Positions 1-7,889 of a stretch of 32,530 bases of DNA are shown here, in pieces. The stretch covers positions 1 to 32,530 of the forward strand of contig PLXG01000505.1 in assembly GCA_003153195.1 (NCBI GenBank). The letters run 5' to 3'. Each line of letters starts with the position of its first letter. Position 1 is the stretch's first letter. The position numbers and the translations under genes were made by a program. The notes beneath the pieces were generated by a model. That model worked only from the letters and a program-made list of their open reading frames with translations. It did no database searches and was not told the DNA's origin. This stretch comes from Myxococcales bacterium. Lineage in GTDB: Bacteria > Myxococcota_A > Polyangia > Palsa-1104.

Positions 1-87
1 GACGGTCGATTGCTCAAAGCTCTTCTCTATCGTCGAAAAATCGTAACAACCCGCCAGCGCCAAAATTCCAAGGCAGAGCGCTCGCAT
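1..87 (-). CDS. Lipoprotein, N-terminal part only (runs off left edge)
   Basis: Reading the minus strand from an ATG at 87-85 gives an open frame to the window edge: a short basic start, a hydrophobic stretch, and a lipobox LALAGC with Cys at residue 14, followed by YDFSTIEKSFEQSTV. This is a type II signal peptide, so the product should be a lipid-anchored envelope protein. The start overlaps the TGA of the upstream PEGA gene by one base (TGATG), and a GAGGAAA ribosome site lies about 6 bases before it, so the two genes are probably translationally coupled. Only 29 residues are visible, so no function can be given. Confidence 0.6.
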   Translation of the reverse strand, partial: MRALCLGILALAGCYDFSTIEKSFEQSTV

Positions 88-968
88 CAAAAGTTTCCTC
101 GAAAAAGAATCGAGGACGAGGAGTTACCGCCAATCACCGAGAGCGGAAATTCGTCGTACTTGTGTTTGGCCTCAACGAAGCGCGTCGCCAGGATGACGTC
201 GACCACCGCGAGCAGCGCCGCGGCACCCCACAACCCATATCCGACGTCGGCTTGAAGCTCCCAATTGCTGGCTTGGCTGCGCACGGCATTAAAATTTTGA
301 TCGGGAAGACGGGTGGTGTTGTAGCGATCGTAGTCCGATTTCAGCGACGCGACCACTCCAGTTCCTGCCGCCGCGAATGCGAGCGCGGCGATTCCCACTC
401 CGATGGTTGCATTGCGCGTGCGAAAGTATTGACTGCGCGCCGCGACCACTTCTTCGAGCTCGATGAAGCGCACGTCGAACACCTGTTTGTCGCCGGATGC
501 GATGGTCATGATTCGTCGGTGCTCGGGGTAGGAGCGCGCCCGAACTCTTACATCATGTCTTCCCGGCGCCACCACCACGCCCCACAGCAGCGGCGTCTTG
601 CCCACGATTCGTCCGTCGACACGGATCTCCGAATCGGCGAGATCGGCGGTGACCAGAATGCGAGCGACAAACGCCTCGAGGTTGGAGATCTTGTCTCGTA
701 CGCGAGCGCGCTCGAAATCGCTCGCCGAGGTGGCCTGGTCGAGATAGATCTGATAGCTCTCGATCGCTTCCACCGAGTGCCCGAGCTGAGCGCAGCGGTT
801 GGCAACCTGCAGCGCAACTTCCGGCTCTACACCGGGCGTGAGTTTGGCGAAGGCTTCAACGCAATGTCCGTGATTGAGCGCAGACGAAATTCGACTGGCG
901 GCCGGCTCCCCTGCTTTCGCCGAAAGTGCGCTCAATACCAGCGCGGTGGCGATGAAGACGCGAATCAT
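87..968 (-). CDS. PEGA-domain envelope protein with TPR-like N-terminus
   Basis: 293 residues. A cleavable signal peptide is seen (hydrophobic to about residue 19, ending SAKAG). Residues 25-100 are helical and Cys-poor, resembling a tetratricopeptide-like segment. Residues about 103-170 form a PEGA-type beta domain (ADSEIRVDGRIVGKTPL, then VAPGRHDVRVRARSYPEHRR). Two hydrophobic segments follow at about 188-210 and 243-262, and a polar Ser-rich tail ends the protein. PEGA domains are known from surface and scaffold proteins, often next to envelope lipoproteins, and are abundant in Myxococcota. The role here is inferred to be structural or scaffolding at the envelope. It lies 12 bases after the GNAT-like gene and overlaps the next lipoprotein by one base, so it sits within a minus-strand operon. 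Confidence 0.75.
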   Translation of the reverse strand: MIRVFIATALVLSALSAKAGEPAASRISSALNHGHCVEAFAKLTPGVEPEVALQVANRCAQLGHSVEAIESYQIYLDQATSASDFERARVRDKISNLEAFVARILVTADLADSEIRVDGRIVGKTPLLWGVVVAPGRHDVRVRARSYPEHRRIMTIASGDKQVFDVRFIELEEVVAARSQYFRTRNATIGVGIAALAFAAAGTGVVASLKSDYDRYNTTRLPDQNFNAVRSQASNWELQADVGYGLWGAAALLAVVDVILATRFVEAKHKYDEFPLSVIGGNSSSSILFRGNF

Positions 969-980
969 GGAGCGAGTGTA

Positions 981-1538
981 TCATTGCGTCTCAGTCGTGA
1001 CGAGATCGTTCGCGGCGACGGGCGAATCCGCAAAGGCGGCGTGGGCGATTGAACCCGGCAGTCGTGATGTCGTCTCCGCGACGAAAGAAAGCGATCGAAG
1101 CAGCTGATCGAAGGCGCGCACGGCGATCCGCGCGACAACGCGAAAGTCACCCAGCTCGTCGGGAAGCTCGACGCCTGGATCGAGCAGAGGCCTGGTCGCG
1201 ACTCTGGTCGTAAACGCACATTCGATAATCCCGCGTTCGACCAGGAGCTCGCGAAAACGAAACAGCAGTTCGCTGAATGCTTGCTGTCGATGGTCGCTCA
1301 CCTTCGAGGACACAGTCAGACGCGTACAGAACGCACCCTTCTGGCTCAAAAAGGACAAAAGATATCCGCAAGGTCGTCCGTCCCGAAGGATCAGAAAACT
1401 CGAGTCGCAAAAATGACCACAGCAAATTCGAACGTAGTCGTCGTCCAATCTCTCAGTGAGCGGGTAGAGCTCCGCCTCTAGTGCGAGAATCGTCGAGACG
1501 TCGTCCCATGCGATCGGCCGAATCCGAAACTGCGCCAT
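981..1538 (-). CDS. GNAT-like N-acetyltransferase family protein
   Basis: 185 residues from the ATG at 1538. This start is chosen over upstream in-frame starts because GGAGG lies 6 bases before it. The beginning FRIRPIAWDDVSTILALEAE is the usual first strand and helix of a GNAT fold. FLILRDGRPCGYLLSFLS fits the central strands, and a helix about 85-115 (SDHRQQAFSELLFRFRELLV) falls where the acetyl-CoA pyrophosphate-binding helix should be, although the classic Q/RxxGxG/A signature is weak. The substrate is unknown. It may be an inactive or divergent GNAT. It is followed 12 bases later by the PEGA gene, and a small lipoprotein gene precedes it. Confidence 0.5.
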   Translation of the reverse strand: MAQFRIRPIAWDDVSTILALEAELYPLTERLDDDYVRICCGHFCDSSFLILRDGRPCGYLLSFLSQKGAFCTRLTVSSKVSDHRQQAFSELLFRFRELLVERGIIECAFTTRVATRPLLDPGVELPDELGDFRVVARIAVRAFDQLLRSLSFVAETTSRLPGSIAHAAFADSPVAANDLVTTETQ

Positions 1539-1617
1539 GCTCGCCTCCATAGGGCCCCACTCTAAGCGGCTCGCATGGTAGCCCGATGTTACGATTGCGC
1601 AATTTTCTTGCAGCGAT

Positions 1618-1848
1618 TTACGGCAGTTGGGTCGGCGCCGGCAGTGGCACCTCGGTAACACCGCTCGCTTGATTCACCCCCTCGTCGAGCGGTTGACCGG
1701 GCGACGGCGGAACCGTGGGCTCAAGGACGGTCGGCGGCGGCGTGGGTCTGTTGATTCCGGGCGGGGTGGCCTGTGCACGAAGGTTGTGCTTCGAACCTGA
1801 ACACGCCCCAAAAGTGGCAGCCATTAGAATCGCACCGATGATTTTCAT
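1618..1848 (-). CDS. Small proline-rich lipoprotein
   Basis: 76 residues from the ATG at 1848, which has GGAAG a few bases upstream; this start leaves a compact signal peptide. The N-terminus MKIIGAILMAATFGAC is a clear type II signal with Cys at residue 16. The mature part has low complexity, is rich in Pro, Val and Thr (TPPPTVLEPTVPPSPGQP), and has no recognisable fold, so it probably acts as an extended tether or cell-wall spacer. It is the first gene of the minus-strand set leading to the GNAT-like and PEGA proteins. It was not recognised as a named family. Confidence 0.55.
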   Translation of the reverse strand: MKIIGAILMAATFGACSGSKHNLRAQATPPGINRPTPPPTVLEPTVPPSPGQPLDEGVNQASGVTEVPLPAPTQLP

Positions 1849-1928
1849 GCTTCCGGTGATTGCAATGAGCGCACCCAAAAGCCGGGTTCTACAGTCGGCG
1901 ATGGCTCGGCCGCTACCTCGTCAAGTGA

Positions 1929-1983
1929 TTGGATTAAAATGGTTTTTTGTCTATTTGACGAGCAAATTGGAAGGGGGTATACC
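1929..1983 (+). promoter_or_regulatory. Candidate promoter(s) for the 92-residue ORF
   Basis: Two sigma-70-like pairs sit in an AT-rich patch. TTGGAT (1929-1934) is followed after 17 bases by TATTTG (1952-1957). TTGACG (1955-1960) is followed after 17 bases by TATACC (1978-1983). The second would start transcription almost at the ATG at 1989, giving a leaderless message; the first would leave a leader containing AAGGGGG (1971-1977). Motif matches only. Confidence 0.35.
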
Positions 1984-1988
1984 GAGGT

Positions 1989-2267
1989 ATGGCGATTAAC
2001 GACATCTCGTCCGTTGGAATCGGCTACGCCTATCAACCGACGACCCAATATGTCGCCGTCAACTCGAGCTACGCGGCGGCCGGAGTTACCGCAACTACGA
2101 GCGTAGAGTCGGGAGTCGACACGGTTTCGAGCGCGACCAACGCCTCCACTAACGTCGTCACTCAGACGCAGAATCTGATCTCGTCGCTCATTACTTACGA
2201 CGGCAACGGCCGGATCATCAACTCCAGTCGCAACGTCACCGGCACGCTGGTCAACATCATCGGCTGA
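1989..2267 (+). CDS. Small Ser/Thr/Val/Asn-rich hypothetical protein
   Basis: 92 residues, start ATG at 1989. There is no signal peptide and no Cys. The composition is strongly biased to Ser, Thr, Val, Asn and Ala (TNASTNVVTQTQNLISSLIT). The C-terminus resembles an amphipathic strand region (GNGRIINSSRNVTGTLVNIIG). I do not recognise the family. It is a stand-alone plus-strand gene with its own candidate promoters and a GC-rich hairpin plus T-run 10 bases after the stop, so it looks like a separately transcribed unit. AAGGGGG lies 11 bases before the start and GAGG only 1 base before it, so the mode of initiation is uncertain. A small structural or adhesive secreted product is possible, but that is a guess. 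Confidence 0.5.
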   Translation: MAINDISSVGIGYAYQPTTQYVAVNSSYAAAGVTATTSVESGVDTVSSATNASTNVVTQTQNLISSLITYDGNGRIINSSRNVTGTLVNIIG

Positions 2268-2274
2268 GGATTTT

Positions 2275-2301
2275 GCAGCCGCGCGGCCGCGCATTTTTTT
2301 T
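2275..2301 (+). terminator. Intrinsic terminator after the 92-residue ORF
   Basis: A perfect 12-base palindrome GCGCGGCCGCGC (2281-2292) is followed directly by an A and eight Ts (2294-2301). The loop must be small (GGCC), but the GC stem plus T-run is the classic layout. It separates this ORF from the lipoprotein gene starting at 2343. Confidence 0.6.
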
Positions 2302-2342
2302 ACCCTAAACCACGAGTGCTGTTGTTAAGTTGCCCGGAGTCC

Positions 2343-4457
2343 ATGAGGCGACCTCTATCATTATTATGGTTGATGCTCTTGTTCACGAGTTGCCATTCAC
2401 TCGACACGTGCGACACGGGACTCAAGCCCTGCAGCGGGTTCTGCATCGATCTCCAAACCAACTCGAAAAATTGCGGTGTCTGCGGAGCGGTCTGCGCCAC
2501 CGGTTCGGGATGCGTAGCGGGCGCGTGCGCGGTCGATCCGAAGTTCGGCTGCGACGCCACCAAGCTGCTTTGCGACCAGGTGTGCGTCGACGCGATGACC
2601 GACGTCAACAACTGCGGAACGTGCCACAACGCGTGCGGGGTCGGTGCGAGCTGCATGGCGGGAGTGTGCGTCGACCCGTGCTCACCGCTCATGACTTGTA
2701 CCATCGACGGCACCTCGAGTTGTATCGACGTGACCACCACCAGCGCGCACTGCGGCGGCTGCGACACCGTCTGTCCGACGGCGCAAAGCTGTAGCGCCGG
2801 CGTCTGCACCTGCCCGGCGAGCGCGCCGGATGCTTGCGGTGCCGGATCGTCGCTGGTTTGTGTCGACATGAGCACCGACGGCAACAACTGTGGCGGCTGC
2901 GGAAACGTCTGCGGCGCCAACAAGATCTGCACCAGCGGCGCCTGCGCCTGCAGCTGCCCGGGTGGATCGACACAGTGCGGACAGGGCGCCAGCTGCTATT
3001 GCGCCGAACTGGCGATCGACGCCTTGAACTGTCACGCGTGCGGAGCGGCGTGCGCAAGCGGCGCCATCTGCACCGGCGCGGGCTGCGTCTGTCTCGCCGG
3101 AAAACATGCCTGCGGAACTTCCTGCGTCGATCTCACCAACGATACCGCCAACTGCGGCGCCTGCAACGTGGCGTGCAATACCGAAAGTGGACAGTCGTGT
3201 GTAAACGGCATGTGCAAATGTTCCGGCGCGCAGCCGTTGACCTGCAGCAATCACTGCGTCGATGTGGCGGTGAACGTCAACCACTGCGGAGACTGCACCA
3301 CCCAGTGCTCGGGCAGCAGCACCTGCTCCGGCGGTCACTGCACCTGCGACGGCAGCGCCATCAAAGTGAGCTGCGGAAACGCCTGTGTCGATCTCAGCAG
3401 CGACGCAGCCAATTGCGGCGGCTGCGGTAGCGGTTGTGGCGGCGGAGAGAGCTGTTTCGACCGCGGATGTAAAGCGAGCTCGACGCAAGGCACGCTGGCA
3501 GTCCTGGGCGGAAATCCGAGCACACCTGGAAATGGCGATGGCATCGCCGGTGCCGCCACCTTTCGCAACCCGCTCGGCGTGACGGCCGATCAGCTAGGCA
3601 ACGTGTTCGTGGCCGACAGCACGAATAACATCATCAGGCAGATCGTGATCGCCACGCAGCAGGTCACCACTCTGGCCGGTACGGCCGGTGTCACCGGCAG
3701 CGTCGATTCCACCGGTGCCGCCGCCAGCTTTCGCGCTCCGGTCGGCGTAACCTGCGACGACGCCGGCAACGTCTATGTCGCCGAGCTCGGCAACCGCACC
3801 ATCCGTCAGATCGTCGTCGCGACCGGCAACGTCACCACTTTAGCGGGTACCGCGCTCGCCTCGGGCACCACGGACGGCGTCGGCTCCGTGGCCAGCTTCG
3901 AGCTGCCCCGCGCCATGGCCTTCGACGGAAACGGAAACCTATGGGTCTCCGATCAAGGGGCGGGATCGATCCGCAAGATCGTCCTTGGGTCGCAGCTGGT
4001 ATCGACGTTGGCTACCGGTCTCAACCAGCCGGAAGGCATCGTCGCCGACGGCGCCGGCAACCTGTTCGTGGCGCTGAGCGGAGATTCTACCATCGACAAA
4101 GTGGTCATCAGCTCCGGGCACGTCTCGGTCCTCGCCGGAGCGATCGGCGTCACCGGGAGTCATGACGCCACCTCCGTCGCCGCCACCTTCAATCATCCCA
4201 CTGGGCTCGCGCTCGATGGCGCCGGAGATCTTTTCGTCGCCGACTACAGCAACGCGCTGATCCGAAAGATCGTCCTTTCGAGCGGCGCGGTGACGACCGT
4301 CGTCGGCTCGGGCTCGAGCATGCTCACATTGGGGCCACTGCCCGGCAGCATCATCACGCCGAGTGGCTTGGCGGTAACGCCATCGGGCGGATTGGTGATC
4401 GGCGATGGGCTCGACATCACCTCGAATGGGAACTGCATCCTGATCGCGTATCCTTAA
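2343..4457 (+). CDS. Secreted lipoprotein: Cys-rich Stig1-like modules plus NHL beta-propeller (paralog 1)
   Basis: 704 residues from the ATG at 2343, chosen because GGAG lies 6 bases upstream and it gives a compact lipoprotein signal (MRRPLSLLWLMLLFTSC). Residues about 20-375 are a run of about ten modules of 30-45 residues with the recurring pattern C-x3-CVDL-x5-NCGxCGxxC. This is the Cys-rich module found in Myxococcota surface proteins and often likened to plant Stig1. From about residue 385 to the end comes an NHL-type propeller, with repeats such as GNVFVADSTNNIIRQIV and GNVYVAELGNRTIRQIV, each followed by VTTLAGT. The Cys modules should form disulfides outside the cytoplasm and carry the propeller away from the membrane for binding. 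A paralog follows 15 bases later. Ligand unknown. Confidence 0.85.
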   Translation: MRRPLSLLWLMLLFTSCHSLDTCDTGLKPCSGFCIDLQTNSKNCGVCGAVCATGSGCVAGACAVDPKFGCDATKLLCDQVCVDAMTDVNNCGTCHNACGVGASCMAGVCVDPCSPLMTCTIDGTSSCIDVTTTSAHCGGCDTVCPTAQSCSAGVCTCPASAPDACGAGSSLVCVDMSTDGNNCGGCGNVCGANKICTSGACACSCPGGSTQCGQGASCYCAELAIDALNCHACGAACASGAICTGAGCVCLAGKHACGTSCVDLTNDTANCGACNVACNTESGQSCVNGMCKCSGAQPLTCSNHCVDVAVNVNHCGDCTTQCSGSSTCSGGHCTCDGSAIKVSCGNACVDLSSDAANCGGCGSGCGGGESCFDRGCKASSTQGTLAVLGGNPSTPGNGDGIAGAATFRNPLGVTADQLGNVFVADSTNNIIRQIVIATQQVTTLAGTAGVTGSVDSTGAAASFRAPVGVTCDDAGNVYVAELGNRTIRQIVVATGNVTTLAGTALASGTTDGVGSVASFELPRAMAFDGNGNLWVSDQGAGSIRKIVLGSQLVSTLATGLNQPEGIVADGAGNLFVALSGDSTIDKVVISSGHVSVLAGAIGVTGSHDATSVAATFNHPTGLALDGAGDLFVADYSNALIRKIVLSSGAVTTVVGSGSSMLTLGPLPGSIITPSGLAVTPSGGLVIGDGLDITSNGNCILIAYP

Positions 4458-4472
4458 AACCAAGGAGCCCAA

Positions 4473-6539
4473 TTGAAAAGCGTCATCGGTCTACTTTTTC
4501 TCTTCGCGCTGGTCGGATGTGGCGGCTCAAGCTCCTGCCCAAGCGGACAGCTGTCGTGCGGCGGTAAGTGCATCGACGTGCAGAGCGACACCAACAACTG
4601 CGGCGCGTGCAGCACCGTCTGCGCCTCGAGCCTGTGTGTCGCCGGCGTCTGTAAATCGGGCGGCACGCTCGGCTGCGACACGGGACTGACCGTCTGCTCG
4701 GGTCTTTGTGTCGACCTAAAAATGGACAACGCCAACTGCGGCACCTGCGGCACCGCGTGCACCGGAATCACGAAGTGCGCGAGCGGCGCGTGTCTCGATC
4801 CGTGCGCGCCGAAAACGACCTGTGCCGGTGCGCTCATCTGCGTCAATCTGCAAAGCGACAACACCAACTGCGGCACGTGTGGGAACGTCTGCCCGACCGC
4901 TCAGAGCTGCTCGGCCGGCACCTGCGCTTGTCCGAGCGGCACGCCCAACGCCTGCGGCGCGGGTAACAACCTCACTTGTGTGAGCTTCGCCACCGACGTG
5001 AACAACTGCGGCTCCTGCGGAAACGCCTGCGGTGTCAATCATGTCTGCTCCGGTGGCAGCTGTCAGATCAGTTGTCAGACATTGTCTGGCTGCCCGGCCA
5101 CCGGCACCGTCACCTATTGCGCCGATCTCACCTCGGACCCGATGAACTGCAGCACCTGCGGCATGGTCTGCCCAACGCACGCCACCTGCGGCACCAGCGC
5201 CTGCCACTGCCCTTCGGCGGTGATGAGCATGGTTTGTAACAACACCTGCGTCGATCTGTCATCGGACGCCGCCAACTGCGGCGGTTGCACCCATCTCTGC
5301 AACACCGGCGTCGGCGAAGCATGCGTGCTCGGTGTCTGTCAGTGCCCGGGCGTCCATCCGATGACCTGCAGCGGACAGTGCGTCGATCTCGATTCCAACG
5401 CCGCGAACTGCGGCAGCTGCGGCAATGCTTGCAGCGGAAACAATCCTTGCGTCGGAGGTCGCTGCAGCTGCGGAGCAAGCACCAAGACCGTGAGCTGCGG
5501 AGCCTCCTGCGTGAACCTCAACACCGACGCGAACAACTGCGGCGACTGCAGCGTGGTGTGCGGCACCGGGAACAGCTGCTTCGATCGCGGGTGCAGACTG
5601 TCGAGCATCCAGGGCAACCTCACCCTCCTCGCCGGAACTTCTACTCAGTTCGGCTCCTGGGCCGACGGCACCGGCTCCGCCGCCAAGTTCAACAACCCTC
5701 TCGGGATCGCGGCAGACAACATCGGCAATCTATGGGTGGCCGACGCCAGCAACGACGTCATTCGCAAGATCGTGATCGGGACCGGTGTGGTGACGACGCT
5801 GGCGGGGACCCCGAACATGGTCGGCAGCTCCGACGGAATCGGCTCGGCGGCTCTCTTCAGGTTGCCGAACGGAATCGCCACCGACAACAAGGGCAATCTG
5901 TTCGTCGCCGAGCATTTCAATCACACCATTCGAAAGATTGTGATCGCCACAGCAGAAGTGACCACGTTGGCGGGCACGGCGGGCGTCTCCGGAACGCTGG
6001 ACGGCGTCGGAGCCAGTGCGGAGTTCCAAACGCCGCGCTCCATCGCCTCTGACGGAAACGATACCCTCTACGTGACCGAGCAGGGCGCCGGCACAATTCG
6101 CAAAATTGTCGTCAGCACGCAAACGGTGACCACGCTGACGCCCACCGCGCTCGGCACGCCCGAGGGCATCGTCTACGACGGCGCCGGCAACCTTTACGTG
6201 TCGTGCTACACCGACCAAGTGATCCGCAAAATTCATCTGAGCGACCAGAGCGTCTCGGTGGTGGCCGGCACGGTCGGAATGACGGGCATCGCGCCGGACG
6301 GCGGACCGGGCGTACTGTTCTCGGGCCCGATCAACCTCGCCTACGATGGCAGCGCGTACGTCTACATCGCCGACTACACCAACAACCTGGTCCGCAAGAT
6401 GGCGCTGTCCGACTACAGCGTCACCACCGTGACCTCGGCGATCTCGAATCCAGTCGCCCTCGCCGTCACGCCCGCAGGCGGATTGGTCATCACCAACGGG
6501 ACGAACTCCAATACGATGCAGCTCTATTATTATCCGTAA
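4473..6539 (+). CDS. Secreted lipoprotein: Cys-rich Stig1-like modules plus NHL beta-propeller (paralog 2)
   Basis: 688 residues with the same architecture as the upstream gene: lipobox LVGC (MKSVIGLLFLFALVGC), about nine CVDL-x5-NCGxCGxxC modules to about residue 380, a conserved linker (NSCFDRGCRLSSIQGNLTLL), then a propeller with repeats such as GNLWVADASNDVIRKIV and GNLFVAEHFNHTIRKIV. The start codon is TTG at 4473; AAGGAG sits 5 bases before it and no ATG gives as good a signal peptide. The 15-base gap implies co-transcription. The two proteins clearly arose by tandem duplication but have drifted in module number and spacing. Likely anchored in the outer membrane with the propeller exposed (inference). 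Confidence 0.85.
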   Translation: MKSVIGLLFLFALVGCGGSSSCPSGQLSCGGKCIDVQSDTNNCGACSTVCASSLCVAGVCKSGGTLGCDTGLTVCSGLCVDLKMDNANCGTCGTACTGITKCASGACLDPCAPKTTCAGALICVNLQSDNTNCGTCGNVCPTAQSCSAGTCACPSGTPNACGAGNNLTCVSFATDVNNCGSCGNACGVNHVCSGGSCQISCQTLSGCPATGTVTYCADLTSDPMNCSTCGMVCPTHATCGTSACHCPSAVMSMVCNNTCVDLSSDAANCGGCTHLCNTGVGEACVLGVCQCPGVHPMTCSGQCVDLDSNAANCGSCGNACSGNNPCVGGRCSCGASTKTVSCGASCVNLNTDANNCGDCSVVCGTGNSCFDRGCRLSSIQGNLTLLAGTSTQFGSWADGTGSAAKFNNPLGIAADNIGNLWVADASNDVIRKIVIGTGVVTTLAGTPNMVGSSDGIGSAALFRLPNGIATDNKGNLFVAEHFNHTIRKIVIATAEVTTLAGTAGVSGTLDGVGASAEFQTPRSIASDGNDTLYVTEQGAGTIRKIVVSTQTVTTLTPTALGTPEGIVYDGAGNLYVSCYTDQVIRKIHLSDQSVSVVAGTVGMTGIAPDGGPGVLFSGPINLAYDGSAYVYIADYTNNLVRKMALSDYSVTTVTSAISNPVALAVTPAGGLVITNGTNSNTMQLYYYP

Positions 6540-6540
6540 C

Positions 6541-6566
6541 TATATAATTTATATAAATAATTTTAG
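6541..6566 (+). promoter_or_regulatory. AT-rich patch with palindrome upstream of the barrel-protein gene
   Basis: An almost pure A/T stretch stands out in GC-rich surroundings directly after the second NHL gene. It contains the perfect 12-base palindrome ATTTATATAAAT (6547-6558) and several TATAAT-like hexamers. It most likely holds the promoter for the gene starting at 6603. No GC-rich terminator hairpin was seen here. Confidence 0.35.
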
Positions 6567-6602
6567 ACACGACTGCCAATTTCACATGCGAAGATTGATC
6601 GC

Positions 6603-7544
6603 ATGGCACGGCGATGTCAGCGGGTGTATTTGCCTAACGTGTCCCGCCGCGCCCTCGCACTCTGTACGCTGGCCTCGATCGCGCTCTACGGCGCTCGGGC
6701 GAACGCGTGCGCCAGCTGCAGCTGCGGCGATCAAACGCTGACCGCGTTCGGCGTGGAAAAGCCCTATCGCAACCGTCTGCGCTTTTCGATGGAGGAGCGT
6801 TACGGCGAGATCCGTTACGGCGACATGACCGACGGCGCGGTCAATCGGACGCTGCGCTCGGCCATCTCGGTGAGCTGGACGCCGGAGCGCCACATCACCT
6901 TGGCGTTGATGCTGCCGTGGCTGTCCAGCTTCATTTCGCCGTTTGCAAAATCGCCCATGCAAGAGATCGAAGGACTGGGCGACCTGGAGGTCTCGGCCCG
7001 GGTGCTGGTGTTTCGGGACCGCTCGTTTTCGCCGCGCCACCTACTCTGGCTTACCGGCGGACTGAAGATGCCGACCGGCCCCGAACAGATGAACGGCCAC
7101 TATCCCGTCGAAGACGACCTACAGCCCGGATCGGGATCATGGGATCCATTCGCCGGCGTCACCTACGGCTACTTCAGCGGCGGGCTGTTCTCCGCATTCG
7201 CCTCGGCCAGCTATCGCTACACCACCAGTGGGCGCAACGGATTCCGCTTTGGCTCTGCGTTCGGTGCGTCGCTGATCGGTCAGGTGCAGCCGTGGTGGTG
7301 GGGCGCGTTTCAAGCCGGCTTCGACGTGCGCTGGTCCGCCGCCGATCAACTCAAGAATGGCAACGACTCGCCGGACAGCGGCGGAACGATCGTGTCGATC
7401 ACGCCGGCGCTGCTCTTCTCCCCCATCAAAAACGGAAACCTATTGATCCGAGCCGCAGGTGGAATTCCTTTCGCGCAAAAGCTAAACGGCACGCAATACG
7501 TCGGACCTCAAGCGACGCTGTCGGTGGCGGTCGATATCCTCTAG
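6603..7544 (+). CDS. Outer-membrane beta-barrel protein (putative transporter) with CxxCxC N-terminus
   Basis: 313 residues. The signal peptide is hydrophobic at about residues 17-30 and ends near ARANA. The mature start is CASCSCGDQTLTAFG, a compact CxxCxC cluster. The rest alternates amphipathic strands rich in aromatic residues and Gly (RLRFSMEERYGEIRYGDM, GLFSAFASASYRYTTSGR, WWWGAFQAGFDVRWSA), fitting a barrel of about 12-14 strands. Similar short barrel proteins are often called transporters or meta-pathway phenol-degradation proteins, without proof of function. The Cys cluster could bind metal or form a disulfide plug (inference). The gene ends with a TAG that is also the first triplet of the inverted-repeat element that follows. 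Confidence 0.65.
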   Translation: MARRCQRVYLPNVSRRALALCTLASIALYGARANACASCSCGDQTLTAFGVEKPYRNRLRFSMEERYGEIRYGDMTDGAVNRTLRSAISVSWTPERHITLALMLPWLSSFISPFAKSPMQEIEGLGDLEVSARVLVFRDRSFSPRHLLWLTGGLKMPTGPEQMNGHYPVEDDLQPGSGSWDPFAGVTYGYFSGGLFSAFASASYRYTTSGRNGFRFGSAFGASLIGQVQPWWWGAFQAGFDVRWSAADQLKNGNDSPDSGGTIVSITPALLFSPIKNGNLLIRAAGGIPFAQKLNGTQYVGPQATLSVAVDIL

Positions 7545-7603
7545 CAGGCCGTTGAAAAAGTCGAATAGACGAAAGTTGAGTGATGAAACACACGGCCTGC
7601 TAG
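7541..7603. repeat. Palindromic unit A of a stop-codon-bounded element
   Basis: CTAGCAGGCCGT (7541-7552) and its exact complement ACGGCCTGCTAG (7592-7603) enclose a 39-base loop, giving 12-bp perfect arms. The outer end reads TAGCAGGCCGTTGAAAAAG, a sequence type I associate with the terminal repeats of some insertion sequences. Its first triplet, TAG, is the stop codon of the plus-strand barrel gene. Confidence 0.8.
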
Positions 7604-7831
7604 ACGATCAAAGGGAGGCATGCTGCCTCCCCTCCCGCGGCAGAGCCGCGTGAGCCACCCCTCTTGCTCCGGCGCAATTCGCGCGCCGACGGCGCCTTTG
7701 GCGCCTTGATTTCCGTTGGAGAACTGATCAAGCACGTAAAGCGTGCGTCGCCGCGAAGTCGCGGCGGAGGGAATGGGGGAGCCATCGGGCTGTGCACGAT
7801 GGGGGAAGGGCGCAGCCCTTCGTAGATCGAC
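7604..7831. repeat. Cluster of six short perfect hairpins in non-coding DNA
   Basis: No convincing gene. Perfect hairpins follow one another: 7613-7631 (8-bp arms, loop TGC), 7636-7650 (6-bp, loop AGA), 7691-7705 (6-bp, loop TTT), 7732-7746 (5-bp), 7749-7766 (8-bp, loop AG) and 7805-7821 (7-bp, loop GCA). The density far exceeds that of the flanks. It could be the interior of a non-autonomous mobile element, a structured RNA, or a bidirectional terminator array. Confidence 0.7.
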
Positions 7832-7889
7832 TAGCAGGGTGAATTGTAATCGGTTACCTGACATCTTTTGCCTTTTCAACACCCTGCTA
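7831..7889. repeat. Palindromic unit B of the stop-codon-bounded element
   Basis: TAGCAGGGTG (7832-7841) pairs perfectly with CACCCTGCTA (7880-7889) around a 38-base loop. Read on the minus strand, its outer end is TAGCAGGGTGTTGAAAAGG, matching unit A apart from a few positions and pointing the opposite way. Its outer TAG (complement of 7887-7889) is the stop codon of the minus-strand DUF1302-like gene. Confidence 0.8.

Noticed and set aside
162-1052. Plus-strand open frame of 296 codons opposite the PEGA gene
   Set aside because: Arg/His-rich antisense reading with no fold signature; the minus-strand frame has a signal peptide, PEGA domain and coupled neighbours.
2682-3488. Long minus-strand frame (268 codons) opposite the first Cys-rich lipoprotein
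   Set aside because: An Ala/Arg/Gly-rich shadow caused by the repeated Cys codons on the coding strand; no start context.
7613-7821. CRISPR array
   Set aside because: The hairpins differ in sequence, length and spacing; there are no regularly spaced identical repeats.
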